From assembly GCA_937873455.1 (NCBI GenBank), contig CALMYG010000067.1, positions 1 to 64,000 of the forward strand: a DNA stretch of 64,000 nt, written 5' to 3'. The notes under the pieces were generated by a model. That model was not told the DNA's origin and did no database searches. It saw only the letters and a list, made by a program, of their open reading frames with translations. The stretch is from an uncultured Verrucomicrobiota bacterium. Lineage in GTDB: Bacteria; Verrucomicrobiota; Kiritimatiellia; CAIVKH01. Made by a program: the position numbers and the translations under genes. Every line of letters starts with the position of its first letter. The first letter of the stretch is position 1. Of this stretch, positions 52,258 to 61,649 are shown one piece after another.

Positions 52258-53358
52258 GTGCCCTTTGAAAGCGGTTCCGTCAGTTATCGAATGTTTTATG
52301 TCACCAAGGCCATGCCGCCCGACGCGGTCGCCCGTTTCGCGGAAAATGCCGCCCCCCCGCTGAATACGCTGAGCGACGGCGAAATTCACGGCTGGGTAAG
52401 CGGCCGGCATTTGCTGGACCGCGTACTGACCGATCACAATGCCTATTACGCCGGTTTTCTCCGCCTCACCTTGATGAAGGCCGAGCGCAAAATTCCCGAA
52501 TCGTTGTTGCGGGCGGAATGCAAGATGGAAGAGCTGGCCCGCGCCGAGGCGCAGGGCAAGGCATTTCTGAACCGCTCCGAGCGCAAGGAAATCAAAGATG
52601 AAATTATCGCCCGCCTGCTGCCCCAGATGCCGCCGCAGCTTAAAGGGATCCCGTTTGTATTCGACGAACGGGACGGCCTGATCTACGCCGCCGCCCTGAA
52701 CGAAAAACAGATGGACGCCTTCACCATCTATTTCTCCCGCACCCTCGGGTTTAACTTGATTCCAGTATTCCCCGACACCGCGGCGGCCAAGCGCCAACGC
52801 GTCAATGTAAAGGAATGGGCGCCCACCAGCTTTTCCCCCGAAGTGGACGACGGCGAGGCCGGCCAGGATCCCGGCGAGGATTTTCTGACCTGGCTTTGGT
52901 TTTACTCCGAAGCGCGCGGTGGCATCGCCAAGCTCGACGACCTCGGCGAGTGGGCCGTGATGATCGACGGCCCGCTCCACTTCATCCTGGAGGGTAACGG
53001 CGCCCACGAGGCCGTTTTGCGGCGCGGTGAACCACGCTTGAGCGCCGAGGCCAAGACGTCCCTGCTCGGCGGCAAAAAACTAAAACAAGCCAAGCTGACC
53101 CTCGCCCAGGGCGACCAATCCTGGAGCTGCACCTTTACCGCCTCCGGGTTCGTCGTGCGCGGACTTCAACTTCCGCCCCTCGAAAAAATGGATGCGGTCA
53201 CCGCCTTTCAGGAGCGCATCAACATGATCGGCCGGTTCTCCGAGGCGCTGTTGCGCCTCTATGACCGCTTTGTCCTGGAACGGAATAACGTCAAGGAGTG
53301 GAAAGCGTGCGCCGAGGAAATCCGCGCCTGGGTTAGCGAACGTAAGACCCGGTCCTGA
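52258..53358 (+). CDS. RdgC-like nucleoid/recombination-associated protein
   Basis: The start is GTG 52258 with AGGAG 6 bases upstream; the frame opens earlier at 52183 without one. The 366-residue product resembles RdgC: an early EIHGWVSGRHLLDR, then KMEELARAEAQGKAFLNRSERKEIKDEIIARLLPQMPPQLKGIPFVFDERDGLIYAAALNEKQMDAFTIYF, which aligns with the family's KKExKxxIxxxLLP and the L.-D....A.....D pattern. RdgC forms DNA-encircling dimers that modulate RecA in Proteobacteria. Similarity is clear in the central 110 residues and weaker at the end. The stop overlaps the end of the convergent GH13 gene by 26 bases. Confidence 0.72.
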   Translation: MPFESGSVSYRMFYVTKAMPPDAVARFAENAAPPLNTLSDGEIHGWVSGRHLLDRVLTDHNAYYAGFLRLTLMKAERKIPESLLRAECKMEELARAEAQGKAFLNRSERKEIKDEIIARLLPQMPPQLKGIPFVFDERDGLIYAAALNEKQMDAFTIYFSRTLGFNLIPVFPDTAAAKRQRVNVKEWAPTSFSPEVDDGEAGQDPGEDFLTWLWFYSEARGGIAKLDDLGEWAVMIDGPLHFILEGNGAHEAVLRRGEPRLSAEAKTSLLGGKKLKQAKLTLAQGDQSWSCTFTASGFVVRGLQLPPLEKMDAVTAFQERINMIGRFSEALLRLYDRFVLERNNVKEWKACAEEIRAWVSERKTRS

Positions 53359-55723
53359 GCGCTTCGCGATCCGTGGGACTCAGGCGCTCGATCGGCAACA
53401 CGATGCGCCGGCCCTCCCGCGTTTCCAGGGTAACCTGAGCCTCATCAACCACCACCGCCCGCGCCTCAAGCGTCGCGCCTCGGCTATCCGTCCACACCCG
53501 GTACTCAGCCGGTGGCGCATCCGGCGGGAGGGACTGGTCCGGGGCGTCGCCGATGCGTTTCACCATTACGCGCAGGGCGTCTTCGTCAAAAATAAATCGA
53601 TAGAGACCATCCCAGACACCATCCATTTCGAAGGGCGATCCCAACCGTTTGAGCGATGAATCAAGGCTGCCGGATTCTATACCGGCATCTTCCGGGCGAC
53701 CCCAAAAGATCACGCCGTTGGTGTTGGCGGAAATGCGAAACGTAGGCCGTTGCACGTTACGAAACGCGAAGGTTCCTTCCCACCGATAGTCACCAGCAGG
53801 CAGAAAGGCATGGTCGGTCAGGTGATGATCATTGAAGTTGCCGACAAGATGAATCGAGGCATACATGGACAAGGGCGGGCGTTCGGTTTTTGGGGCGGGA
53901 GCAGGAGCCGGAGCCGGCGTCGGCGCCGCATGGCGCGGCGCCTCGACCAGAGCATAAATCCGGGCGCTGTAGGGGGCCATCGTGGTGCGCGCCCGCGCCG
54001 ACACCGGGTCCAACCGGAACGGCTTGGGCGCCTCGGCCCGCGCCTCGCCGCCGTAAGTCGCGGCATCGCTGTTCAGCCGCATTACCCAGGGCCCTGGAGC
54101 GGGAAACGGGATCACCAGATCGACGGCCTTTCCGGAAAAATTTATGGCCACCACCACCGGGTCATCCGGAATGCTCGAATCCGTCCGCCAATATACCAGC
54201 GTCTTGGCTTGGTTGTCCGCCGCGGGAATTTCAATGCCCGCACCTCGCAAGGCGGCGGTGCGACCCTCGCGGTTGCGGCGCAAGGCAATCAGGTCGCGGT
54301 GCAAGGCCAGCGTACCGGCATGGGCGCGGGTTTTGCTCCAGTCCAGCGGGATGTCATCGTGAAAGGTCCCGTACTCCTGGAACTCATTGCCCATGAACAG
54401 CAGCGGAATGCCGGGCGCGGTAAAGGTGAGCACCGCGCCCAATCCGCACAACCGCCGGGCTCGGTCGCTTCCCGGATTCGCCGGGTCTACGTCCGTGGCG
54501 ATGCGGAACATGCCGTTGATTTTTCCGGCCTCGTCGTGGTTGTCAACATACACCACCCGGGGCATGCGATTGCCCCTCGCCAGCGCGTCGGCCACCCGTC
54601 CGACCTCGCGCTCCGCATCGGTTCGCGCGGCCAGCACCGGCATGACCGCATGATGAAAATCATAATCCCACGAAGCGTGAAAGTTGCCGATATCCAGGGA
54701 GTCTTCGGCAATGCTCCACACCCCGGGATAACGTTCCCGGATTTCGCGGTTGATGTCTTCCAGCATGCGCGCGCCTTCCGGAATCGGATGGCGGCCGAAA
54801 TCGTAAGCGCGGATATTGATCGTGGAGTCCCAGCGGAAACCATCCACGCGGTATTCGTCGAGCCACATGACCACATTGTCGCGAATGAACCGGCGCACCA
54901 TCGGCTGCTCGAAACGTACGCGCGGCCCCCAGGGGGTCATGCCGATCCCCTCCCCCTCGTAGAAATAGATCCCGCCGTTGAGCGCATTCCCCGCGCCATC
55001 AAACCGGAGCAGGTCGAGATTTTCCGGACCGTAATGGTTATGAACAATATCGAGGTGAACGGCCAGACCCCGGGCATGACAGGCCGCGACAAATGCCTTC
55101 AAACCGTCGGGTCCCCCGTAGGCCTGCTCCACCGCAAACAAATCGCTCGGATTGTAACCCCAGCTATGCCGGCCGTTGAATTCGTGTACGGGCAGCAGGC
55201 ACAACGTGTTCACCCCCAGTTCAACCAAATAATCCAGCCGACGGGCGGCATCAGCAAAGGTGGCGGGTTGCCCATCGCCCGGTCGGGGGTCGTGAAATGT
55301 GCCGATGTGCATTTCATAAATGACCAGATCCTCCAGGGCGTACCTCGGGCGTGGATGCGCAGGCCAGGCGAACGCGGACGGATCATAAAACAGGGAGCTT
55401 CGACCGTCCGGGGTAACCGCCCGCGCATATGGATCGCGGCGCGGCAGCTCACCGTTGATCAGAAACTGATACGCCCCGCGCAGGCGCCCGCGCCGCAACA
55501 CGCCGGAAAATATCCCGGAGGCCTCATCCTTCACCAGCCGGTCGCCGGCCATGGGTTTGCCGTTGTTGAAATCGCCGACAATCGCCACCGATGATGCATG
55601 CGGCGCCCAGACCCTCACGGTTGGGGCCTCCCCGCCGAGAGGCACGCCCATCGGCGCTTCGGCGAAGGCGGTCGGCGCCAGCGTCCATGACGCGAGCACC
55701 GCACCCATGACCCGGAAGTTCAT
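53333..55723 (-). CDS. Exported GH13 enzyme (branching-enzyme/amylase type) with SHD1-like tail
   Basis: The 796-residue product has a signal peptide (GAVLASWTLAPTAFA, cut near residue 21), a CBM48 domain (VRVWAPHASSVAIVGDFNN near 37), and a GH13 barrel with the catalytic set VDGFRWDS (Asp299), SIAEDS (Glu340) and VDNHDE (His396, Asp397). The layout, including YEMHIGTF and LPVHEF, matches GlgB/GlgX-like alpha-glucan-acting enzymes, but GlgB is normally cytosolic. After residue 640 there is a second beta-rich module, and the last 65 residues (YRVWTDSRGATLEARAVVVD, then IERLSPTDREALR) form an SLA1-homology-1-like domain. Its substrate outside the cytosol is not known. Confidence 0.88.
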   Translation of the reverse strand: MNFRVMGAVLASWTLAPTAFAEAPMGVPLGGEAPTVRVWAPHASSVAIVGDFNNGKPMAGDRLVKDEASGIFSGVLRRGRLRGAYQFLINGELPRRDPYARAVTPDGRSSLFYDPSAFAWPAHPRPRYALEDLVIYEMHIGTFHDPRPGDGQPATFADAARRLDYLVELGVNTLCLLPVHEFNGRHSWGYNPSDLFAVEQAYGGPDGLKAFVAACHARGLAVHLDIVHNHYGPENLDLLRFDGAGNALNGGIYFYEGEGIGMTPWGPRVRFEQPMVRRFIRDNVVMWLDEYRVDGFRWDSTINIRAYDFGRHPIPEGARMLEDINREIRERYPGVWSIAEDSLDIGNFHASWDYDFHHAVMPVLAARTDAEREVGRVADALARGNRMPRVVYVDNHDEAGKINGMFRIATDVDPANPGSDRARRLCGLGAVLTFTAPGIPLLFMGNEFQEYGTFHDDIPLDWSKTRAHAGTLALHRDLIALRRNREGRTAALRGAGIEIPAADNQAKTLVYWRTDSSIPDDPVVVAINFSGKAVDLVIPFPAPGPWVMRLNSDAATYGGEARAEAPKPFRLDPVSARARTTMAPYSARIYALVEAPRHAAPTPAPAPAPAPKTERPPLSMYASIHLVGNFNDHHLTDHAFLPAGDYRWEGTFAFRNVQRPTFRISANTNGVIFWGRPEDAGIESGSLDSSLKRLGSPFEMDGVWDGLYRFIFDEDALRVMVKRIGDAPDQSLPPDAPPAEYRVWTDSRGATLEARAVVVDEAQVTLETREGRRIVLPIERLSPTDREALRTGSYVR

Positions 55724-55770
55724 GGGCGCAGTATGGCGACCAACCGGGAGCGAGGCAAGCCGGTTGGTGG

Positions 55771-56661
55771 CTAGAGATTATTCAGCAGCATCTGCGTGGG
55801 AAACAATGTGCCCGGGCAGGCGGTGGGCTTGGTATTAATCTGCTTGTGGGTTTGCACGCGGCTCTTGGGAATGCCGCAGCGGGCGCTCAAATAGCCGACC
55901 AGCGCATACAGGCTCTGCATTTGCGCGGCCGTGGGTTTATCCACCTCAAAATTTCCGACCAGGCAAATGCCGATGGCTTTCTCGTTTAATTCATCACTGG
56001 CCAGATGCCCGCCCTTGATTTGCCGACGCCAGCGATCACCGATTTCGATACGCCCGTCCGGCATGCCCCGCCCGTTGCCGATGACAAAGTGGTAGGCCAG
56101 CCCATTTTCCATGTTGCGTTTTTGCCGGTGGTACATGTCCATGCTTTGCAGGCTGCCGTTGGGCGAGGCGCTGTGGTGGATCACGATATAGCGCCATTTT
56201 CCGGCGGTCACCCGTTGGGACTCCAAGGCGCGACGAATGTCCGAAGGCAAAGGATGACGCTCCTGAGCCGAGGGGGAACCAGATTTCCCGCCCGGCGGAA
56301 TCTCCAACATTTGACCGGGGCGAAGCGCCTTTGGATCCTTGATTTGATTGCGTTCGGTCAGGGCCGTCACCGTCGTCCCGTGAGCCAAGGCGATGGAACC
56401 CAGCGTGTCGCCGCTTTTCACTTCATAACGCCGGGGGGCATTGGTGGATTCCGGCACCTTCAAGACCAGGCCGGGACGGATCAAATGCGGATTTTCCAAT
56501 GTATTCTCGCGAATCAGCGAGGCGGCGGTAACCCCGTAGAGTTTACCAATGCCGTCCAGCGTCTCGCCCGGGCGCACGGTGTGGTTGGTTTGCGCCCGGA
56601 CCGCCCCCCATCCGGATACCGCCACCACCAACACCCATACCAGGCCCCTGAACAGACGCAT
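55771..56661 (-). CDS. N-acetylmuramoyl-L-alanine amidase (Amidase_2/PGRP) with two LysM domains
   Basis: The start is Met 56661 (MRLFRGLVWVLVVAVSGW), which opens a signal peptide and has GGGA 7 bases upstream; a Met at 56727 is an alternative. The 296-residue protein has LysM motifs HTVRPGETLDGIGKLYGVTAASLI and YEVKSGDTLGSIALAHGTTVTALT, then the amidase domain with zinc ligands in YIVIHHSASPNGS near 159 and HKQINTKPTACPG near 270, and GLAYHFVIGNGRGMPDG. It cleaves the amide between MurNAc and the stem peptide in the envelope. The next gene is divergent, 72 bases away. Confidence 0.92.
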   Translation of the reverse strand: MRLFRGLVWVLVVAVSGWGAVRAQTNHTVRPGETLDGIGKLYGVTAASLIRENTLENPHLIRPGLVLKVPESTNAPRRYEVKSGDTLGSIALAHGTTVTALTERNQIKDPKALRPGQMLEIPPGGKSGSPSAQERHPLPSDIRRALESQRVTAGKWRYIVIHHSASPNGSLQSMDMYHRQKRNMENGLAYHFVIGNGRGMPDGRIEIGDRWRRQIKGGHLASDELNEKAIGICLVGNFEVDKPTAAQMQSLYALVGYLSARCGIPKSRVQTHKQINTKPTACPGTLFPTQMLLNNL

Positions 56662-56732
56662 GATGATTCCCGGGAGGCATCCGGTGATAAACTTGTTTAC
56701 ATCTGTCCGCGTCCGTTTCATGATCAATCATT

Positions 56733-57515
56733 ATGAGCTTCAATATTCCCGTCAAACAGAATGCCAAGTTAAAACAATTGGTCGATGTCATTCAAGCCGA
56801 TGTCGAATTGAATCAACTTTGGAAGTGCGCCAACATCAACGCGGTCGATCGCTGCGGCATTAGCGACCACGGGGAAATTCATATCCGCATCGTCGCGAAT
56901 TCAGCCTTGCGGATTTTCCGGTTGCTTGTCGAAGGCGGCGTTACGCCCAGCGTGGTGAAGAACTACGGGCTAACCGCCGACGACGGCGAGGTTGTGGTGG
57001 TCGCCGCCGCCTGCATGCACGACCTTGGCATTAGCGTACACCGCGACCAGCATGAGCGGTACAGCCTGTGGCTGGCCTACCCCAAGGCCCGCCAGTTACT
57101 TGCCTCGATCTATCAGGAACCGCACCTCACCATCATGGTCGCGGAAACGCTGCATGCCATCATCGCCCACGACGCCGACGAGCGCTGCCTCACCATCGAA
57201 GCCGGTGCGGTAAAGGTCGCCGATGCCACCGACATGTCGGAAGGACGATCCCGGATTCCGTTCCAGGCTGGCCAGGTAAACATTCATTCCGTTTCCGCCC
57301 GGGCCATCGACAGTGTAAAAATCGAACCGGGCGAAAAACTTCCGGTGCGTATTACCGTAAACATGGCCAACTCAGCCGGGGTATACCAGGTCGATGACCT
57401 GCTTCGCCACAAGCTCAAGACGTCCACCATCCTGCCGTACGTCGAAGTGCTCGCCCGTATTGTGGGTGACGGCGACACGGAAAAGCGACTGATCGACGAA
57501 TACCGTTTTTCCTAG
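56733..57515 (+). CDS. HD-domain phosphohydrolase
   Basis: The 260-residue product has an HD core: HIRIVANSALRIFRLLVEGG near 50, AAACMHDLGISVHRDQHERYS near 91 with the HD pair, and AIIAHDADERCLTIEAGAVKVADATDMSEGRSR near 142 with a conserved aspartate. Family members hydrolyse phosphate esters such as nucleotides; the substrate here is unknown. The C-terminal 80 residues look ligand-binding (VNIHSVSARAIDSVKIEPGE). It is followed by a strong bidirectional terminator. Confidence 0.85.
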   Translation: MSFNIPVKQNAKLKQLVDVIQADVELNQLWKCANINAVDRCGISDHGEIHIRIVANSALRIFRLLVEGGVTPSVVKNYGLTADDGEVVVVAAACMHDLGISVHRDQHERYSLWLAYPKARQLLASIYQEPHLTIMVAETLHAIIAHDADERCLTIEAGAVKVADATDMSEGRSRIPFQAGQVNIHSVSARAIDSVKIEPGEKLPVRITVNMANSAGVYQVDDLLRHKLKTSTILPYVEVLARIVGDGDTEKRLIDEYRFS

Positions 57516-57532
57516 ACGGTCTGACCAAAGAA

Positions 57533-57562
57533 AAGCGCCGCGCGGATAACCACGCGGCGCTT
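57533..57562. terminator. Bidirectional terminator
   Basis: AAGCGCCGCG (57533-57542), a 10-base loop, and CGCGGCGCTT (57553-57562) form a perfect 10-bp stem. It lies between two convergent genes (57515 and 57583), with A-rich sequence before it and T-rich after, as expected for a two-way terminator. Confidence 0.85.
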
Positions 57563-57582
57563 CTGTTCCTATCTTCGTCCGG

Positions 57583-58077
57583 TTATTCCGCTTCCGGGGC
57601 ATCCAATGCCTGCAAGGCTTTTTCCGCCTCGCCAAGAGCTTCCGCGGCCTGCTCAACCGCGGCTTCGCCGGCTTCAACGGCTTCCGAGGTGGCCAACGCT
57701 TGTTTGGCCTGCTCGAAGGCAGCGGCGGCTTCCGCGGCGGCTTCATCCGCGACGGCTTGTGCGTTGGCGGCTGCTTCCTCACCGGCAATGGCCACTTGCT
57801 CCAATTCCGCGGCTACTTCCTGGCCGCCCGAACCCATCGTCTGCTCCAATTGATCGCCCAACGCTTCCAGGGCTTCGGTGGCGGACTCCAACGCCTTGTC
57901 CGCAGCCTCCTTGCTTGCTTCCAGCGCCGCCTCGGTCTGCTGGATCGCCTGTTCAAGTAGCGACGCGGATTCCTCCGTCGCTTCCGGCGCGGACGGAGCG
58001 GCCTCTTTCTTGCCGCAAGCGGAAACGATCAGGCTGCCCGCCAGTATCAAACCGGCCATGTAACCATACTTTTTCAT
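57583..58077 (-). CDS. Alanine-rich coiled-coil lipoprotein
   Basis: The 164-residue product has a lipoprotein signal (MKKYGYMAGLILAGSLIVSAC, lipid Cys at residue 21) and then an acidic, Ala/Glu-rich helical stretch (LLEQAIQQTEAALEASKEAA and similar) with a clear heptad pattern to the C-terminus. This looks like a long coiled-coil envelope lipoprotein, comparable in kind but not in sequence to Lpp. Its composition makes similarity searches unreliable. Confidence 0.85.
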   Translation of the reverse strand: MKKYGYMAGLILAGSLIVSACGKKEAAPSAPEATEESASLLEQAIQQTEAALEASKEAADKALESATEALEALGDQLEQTMGSGGQEVAAELEQVAIAGEEAAANAQAVADEAAAEAAAAFEQAKQALATSEAVEAGEAAVEQAAEALGEAEKALQALDAPEAE

Positions 58078-58199
58078 GACGTACTCCTTATGTTCGGTGG
58101 TTTCAGAAACGCACTTCCATATGTGAGTTTTCCTGTTTCCGCCGCGAATAACAAGCCTTTTTGCCCAGGCTCAACGGGCGCGCAACCCCTATTTCTTGA

Positions 58200-58322
58200 C
58201 TGATGCCACTTCGTTCATCATTCAGTTCATGATGATTTTAGGGGATAGTGCAACGTGCCCGCCTCTTTATGCGCCGCAGGCGCATGTGCTACCGCGGGAA
58301 TCCGTCGGGCAGACCCGCCCCG
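58200..58322. repeat. Dispersed element A, copy at 58200
   Basis: CTGATGCCACTTCGTTCATC, then GTGCAACGTGCC and TTTATGCGCCGCAGG, with ACCGCGGGAATCCGTCGG to about 58322, corresponds to 44038-44175. It lies in the spacer 58078-58400, directly upstream of the ettA gene, and probably forms part of its leader. Nothing else is seen in this spacer. Confidence 0.75.
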
Positions 58323-58400
58323 CGCATGGGTACGGTGTCGATTTCCGCTTTACCACACGCCGGCAATCGGTACAGTTCGCCCGATTCGGAGGCATCAGGT

Positions 58401-60077
58401 ATGGCCGGTGAATATGTATTTAACCTTCAAAAACTGACCAAGCAGCACAACAAGACCACGGTGCTGGATGAAATCAACCTCGCCTTTTTCTTTGGAGCGA
58501 AGATCGGGGTGATCGGCGGGAACGGCGCGGGAAAGTCGACCCTGCTGCGGATCATGGCCGGGGTGGATACCGACTACATGGGCGAGGTCTACCGGGCAAA
58601 AAATGCCCGGATCGGCTATCTCGCCCAGGAACCGCAGCTTGATCCAGGCAAGACCGTCGCCGAGGTGGTGGACGAAGGCGTAGCCGAAGCGCGGGCCATC
58701 CTGAACCGTTACGACGAAATCTGTGACCTGCTTGGCGGCGATCTTTCCGATGAAGAGCAGGAAAAGCTTAACGATGAACTGGGCCGGGTGCAGGACATGA
58801 TCGATGCCCGCGAATTGTGGGAGCTGGACCATCAGGTGGAAATGGCCATGGAGGCGCTGCGCCTTCCTCCACCGGATGCGCCGGTCAGCCGCATTTCCGG
58901 CGGCGAGAAGCGCCGGGTGGCGTTGTGCCGCCTGCTTCTGTCGAATCCCGATGTGCTGTTGCTGGATGAACCGACCAACCATCTGGACGCGGAGTCGGTC
59001 GCGTGGCTCGAGCATTATCTAAAAGCATGCACGGGCACGATCGTCGTGGTCACGCACGACCGCTACTTCCTGAGCAACGTGACGGAGTGGATTCTCGAAT
59101 TGGACGGGGGTCGCGGCTATCCCTACAAGGGCAACTATGAACAATGGTTGATTCAAAAGGAGGCCGAGGGCGAGCGGGAGGCCAAGATGGCCGCCAGCCG
59201 CCAGAAGTTGCTCCAGCAGGAGCTCTCGTGGATTCGGATGAATCCCAAAGCCCGCCAAGCCAAAAGCAAGGCGCGCATCGCCCGGTATGAAGAGTTGGCG
59301 GCGCAACAGGTGGATACCCGGGAAAGCAACCTTCAAATTCAGATCCCCTCAGGCGAACGTCTGGGCGATCTGGTTATCCGGGCCAACCGGCTGGGCAAAA
59401 GCTTCGATGACCGCGTCCTGTTCGAGGGCGTTTCTTTTGATCTGCCCCGCGGCGGGATCGTCGGGGTCATCGGCGGAAACGGCGCCGGAAAAACAACGTT
59501 GTTCAAGATGATGATGGGCGCGGAAACTCCAACCGAGGGCGAGCTGGTGATCGGCCCGACGGTCCGGCTTTCCTACGTCGATCAGTTCCGCGACCACCTC
59601 GAAGCCTCGAAAACGGTCTACGAGGAAATCAGCGGCGGCGCGGAATTTCTGGATCTCGGCGGGAAGGCCATGAACAGCCGGGCCTATTGCGCGCGTTTCA
59701 ACTTCAAGGGCGGCGACCAGCAAAAGAAAGTCGGCCAGTTGTCCGGCGGCGAACGCAATCGCGTTCACCTGGCCAAACTGCTGCGCTCCGGCGGGAATGT
59801 GTTGCTGCTCGACGAACCGACCAACGACCTGGATGTGGACACGCTACGCTCGCTGGAGGAGGGCCTGATGAACTTCGGCGGCTGCGCGGTGGTGGTCAGC
59901 CACGACCGATGGTTTCTCGACCGTATCGCCACGCATATTCTTGCCTTCGAGGGCGACAGCGTGGTGACCTGGTTCGAGGGCAACTACGAGGCCTACCACG
60001 AAGATCTCCGGCGGCGACTCGGGGATGCCGCCGACCGCCCGCACCGCATGCAGTTCAAGCCGATCCGGCGCGGGTAA
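58401..60077 (+). CDS. ettA: Energy-dependent translational throttle protein EttA (ABC-F)
   Basis: The start is ATG 58401 with GGAG about 9 bases upstream; an in-frame upstream extension lies inside the repeat. The 558-residue protein has two ABC ATPase domains: GGNGAGKST near 38 with signature [16 protein letters not shown] near 160 and [11 protein letters not shown], then GGNGAGKTT near 358 with [32 protein letters not shown]. The helical linker ([44 protein letters not shown]) with the ABC-F interdomain region is typical of EttA. It binds the ribosomal E site and gates translation by ATP/ADP ratio. It has no membrane segment. Confidence 0.95.
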   Translation: MAGEYVFNLQKLTKQHNKTTVLDEINLAFFFGAKIGVIGGNGAGKSTLLRIMAGVDTDYMGEVYRAKNARIGYLAQEPQLDPGKTVAEVVDEGVAEARAILNRYDEICDLLGGDLSDEEQEKLNDELGRVQDMIDARELWELDHQVEMAMEALRLPPPDAPVSRISGGEKRRVALCRLLLSNPDVLLLDEPTNHLDAESVAWLEHYLKACTGTIVVVTHDRYFLSNVTEWILELDGGRGYPYKGNYEQWLIQKEAEGEREAKMAASRQKLLQQELSWIRMNPKARQAKSKARIARYEELAAQQVDTRESNLQIQIPSGERLGDLVIRANRLGKSFDDRVLFEGVSFDLPRGGIVGVIGGNGAGKTTLFKMMMGAETPTEGELVIGPTVRLSYVDQFRDHLEASKTVYEEISGGAEFLDLGGKAMNSRAYCARFNFKGGDQQKKVGQLSGGERNRVHLAKLLRSGGNVLLLDEPTNDLDVDTLRSLEEGLMNFGGCAVVVSHDRWFLDRIATHILAFEGDSVVTWFEGNYEAYHEDLRRRLGDAADRPHRMQFKPIRRG

Positions 60078-60095
60078 TACAATCTTTTTATGCAG

Positions 60096-61244
60096 TCATC
60101 TATCATCCGGGTCGACAAATTCCGGGTCGCCGCGCCGGTAGTCTTCCAAGACCTGGCGGGCGAGATGTTCTTGATCGGATTGACGATAGGCGGTGATCAG
60201 TCGTGCGATGATTTCGCGCTGAACCGGCGGGGGTAATTGCCGGGCCCGGTAACGTGCCCGGGCGAGCACATCGGCGGCTTCACGGGGGCGCCCGCCGTCG
60301 AGAAGCACATGGCCGAGGGTGTCGAGAAAGTACGGATTCGCCGGTTCGATCGTCAGCGCCCGGCGCACCCAGCGCTCCGCCTCCTTCAGGTCGCCTCCCG
60401 ACTCAATCAATACGACGGCCAAATTATTAGCGGCGCGGGCTTTCAGATCATCCACGGCGAGGACGCGCCGGTAAAGGTCTTCGGCTTGATGCCAGGCGCC
60501 GACGCGTTGCCAGGCGAGGGCCTCGGCAAGGGTGAGGTCGAGGTTCATCGGGTCCTGCTTTTCCGCAATCCGGTATTCCTCGATTGCCTGCATCCAATTT
60601 CCGGCCCGCTCCCAGAAGCGGGCCAGCGCGACCCGTTCGCGGACATCCATCGGCCAGTCCGCTTTTCCGGGAGGCGTGACGGTCATCATCCATTGGCGGA
60701 CGGGCCGCCAGAGCGCCCGGAATTCGGTATAATCCACTGCCCGCTCCCGGCGCGCGCCATCCAGAACCAGCCATTGGCGGGCGTCGTCATGATAGCCAAT
60801 CACCACGACATAACGGCGGGTTTCGCGGCGGCCGGAGTCATCCTGCACAATGGCCATGACCGGAACGCCGGCGGTCAGCCGGGTTTTCATGGCATCAGCC
60901 GAGCCGTAGAAGGCGTAGCCCCACAAGCCGCGGCGATCCGCCAACTGGGTGAGTTGCTCGGTATCGCCAAGCAATCCTTCGGGATCAAGGAGCTGCACTT
61001 CGGCACGGCTGACCAGGCCGCCTGGCGCCTTCCAAAACGCTGCGATGGCGTTGAGCGCCGCCGCGCCACCGGAGTCGCCGGCGCTGAAGGGTGGAACCCC
61101 GCGAATCGCCACGCCGTTTTCCGGTTCTTCATCGAGCCAGACGTAAAAGTCGCGGCGCTCCTGGCGGGTGACGCAAGCACTGGCGGCTACCAGTATAACC
61201 AAACCGGCGCCGCCGATGCGTTTCAGCGTCGGGAACCGTCGCAT
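60096..61244 (-). CDS. Degenerate C39-like peptidase plus TPR lipoprotein (PA2778-like)
   Basis: The 382-residue lipoprotein (lipid Cys near residue 24, ASAC) follows the PA2778-family plan: an N-terminal C39-type peptidase-like domain (about 45-195) then TPR repeats (about 205-345; WMQAIEEYRIAEKQDP, AERWVRRALTIEPANPYFLDTLGHVL). The expected catalytic cysteine (C-G-P-A) is replaced by Gly59 in GDSGGAAAL, and the histidine position before VVVIGY is Arg144; only the Asp in VLDG (162) remains. It therefore reads as a non-catalytic relative that may bind peptides. Family members in Pseudomonas are also envelope lipoproteins. A BON lipoprotein gene lies upstream, 15 bases away. Confidence 0.75.
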   Translation of the reverse strand: MRRFPTLKRIGGAGLVILVAASACVTRQERRDFYVWLDEEPENGVAIRGVPPFSAGDSGGAAALNAIAAFWKAPGGLVSRAEVQLLDPEGLLGDTEQLTQLADRRGLWGYAFYGSADAMKTRLTAGVPVMAIVQDDSGRRETRRYVVVIGYHDDARQWLVLDGARRERAVDYTEFRALWRPVRQWMMTVTPPGKADWPMDVRERVALARFWERAGNWMQAIEEYRIAEKQDPMNLDLTLAEALAWQRVGAWHQAEDLYRRVLAVDDLKARAANNLAVVLIESGGDLKEAERWVRRALTIEPANPYFLDTLGHVLLDGGRPREAADVLARARYRARQLPPPVQREIIARLITAYRQSDQEHLARQVLEDYRRGDPEFVDPDDR

Positions 61245-61259
61245 GAGCAGGTTCCAGGA

Positions 61260-61559
61260 TTAGAAACGAAGGGTCTGGTCGATTACCCCGCGCACGCCGG
61301 AGATACCACGCACAATGCCTACGGCTTGGGGACCTTGGGAAGGGTGATTCAGACGACCGGTCAAGGTCACGATGCCGTCATCGGCCTGAATGCCCAGGCG
61401 AAGGTCGGAAGTCATCGGGTCATTGGCCAACCGGCGGCGCGCCTCAACGACCAGCGCCTGATCGCCGGAAAGGTCGGTGGAGCGCTCCAAGGTGGCACAG
61501 CCGATGGCGCCGATGACGGGAAGCAACAAGATCAGCAGGTATACAAGGCGGCATTTCAT
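61260..61559 (-). CDS. BON-domain lipoprotein
   Basis: The 99-residue product has a lipoprotein signal (LLILLLPVIGAIGC, lipid Cys near residue 21) and a single BON domain (VVEARRRLANDPMTSDLRLGIQADDGIVTLTGRLNHP...VRGISGVRGVIDQTLRF). BON domains bind phospholipid membranes, as in OsmY and DolP. It probably sits on the periplasmic side of the envelope and is transcribed with the TPR lipoprotein, 15 bases downstream. Confidence 0.88.
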   Translation of the reverse strand: MKCRLVYLLILLLPVIGAIGCATLERSTDLSGDQALVVEARRRLANDPMTSDLRLGIQADDGIVTLTGRLNHPSQGPQAVGIVRGISGVRGVIDQTLRF

Positions 61560-61649
61560 GATCGGGATTCCTTTAGTCGGTGTAAGCGTTCAGCGTGATT
61601 AACAGTGTAACCGGTTCGCCGCCCTACGTAAAGCCGAGGCTGAAGCGAA

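Noticed and set aside
53750..55594. 614-residue antisense frame across the GH13 gene
   Set aside because: The opposite strand carries a complete GH13 with catalytic residues; the antisense product has no known motif and follows from GC-rich codon use.
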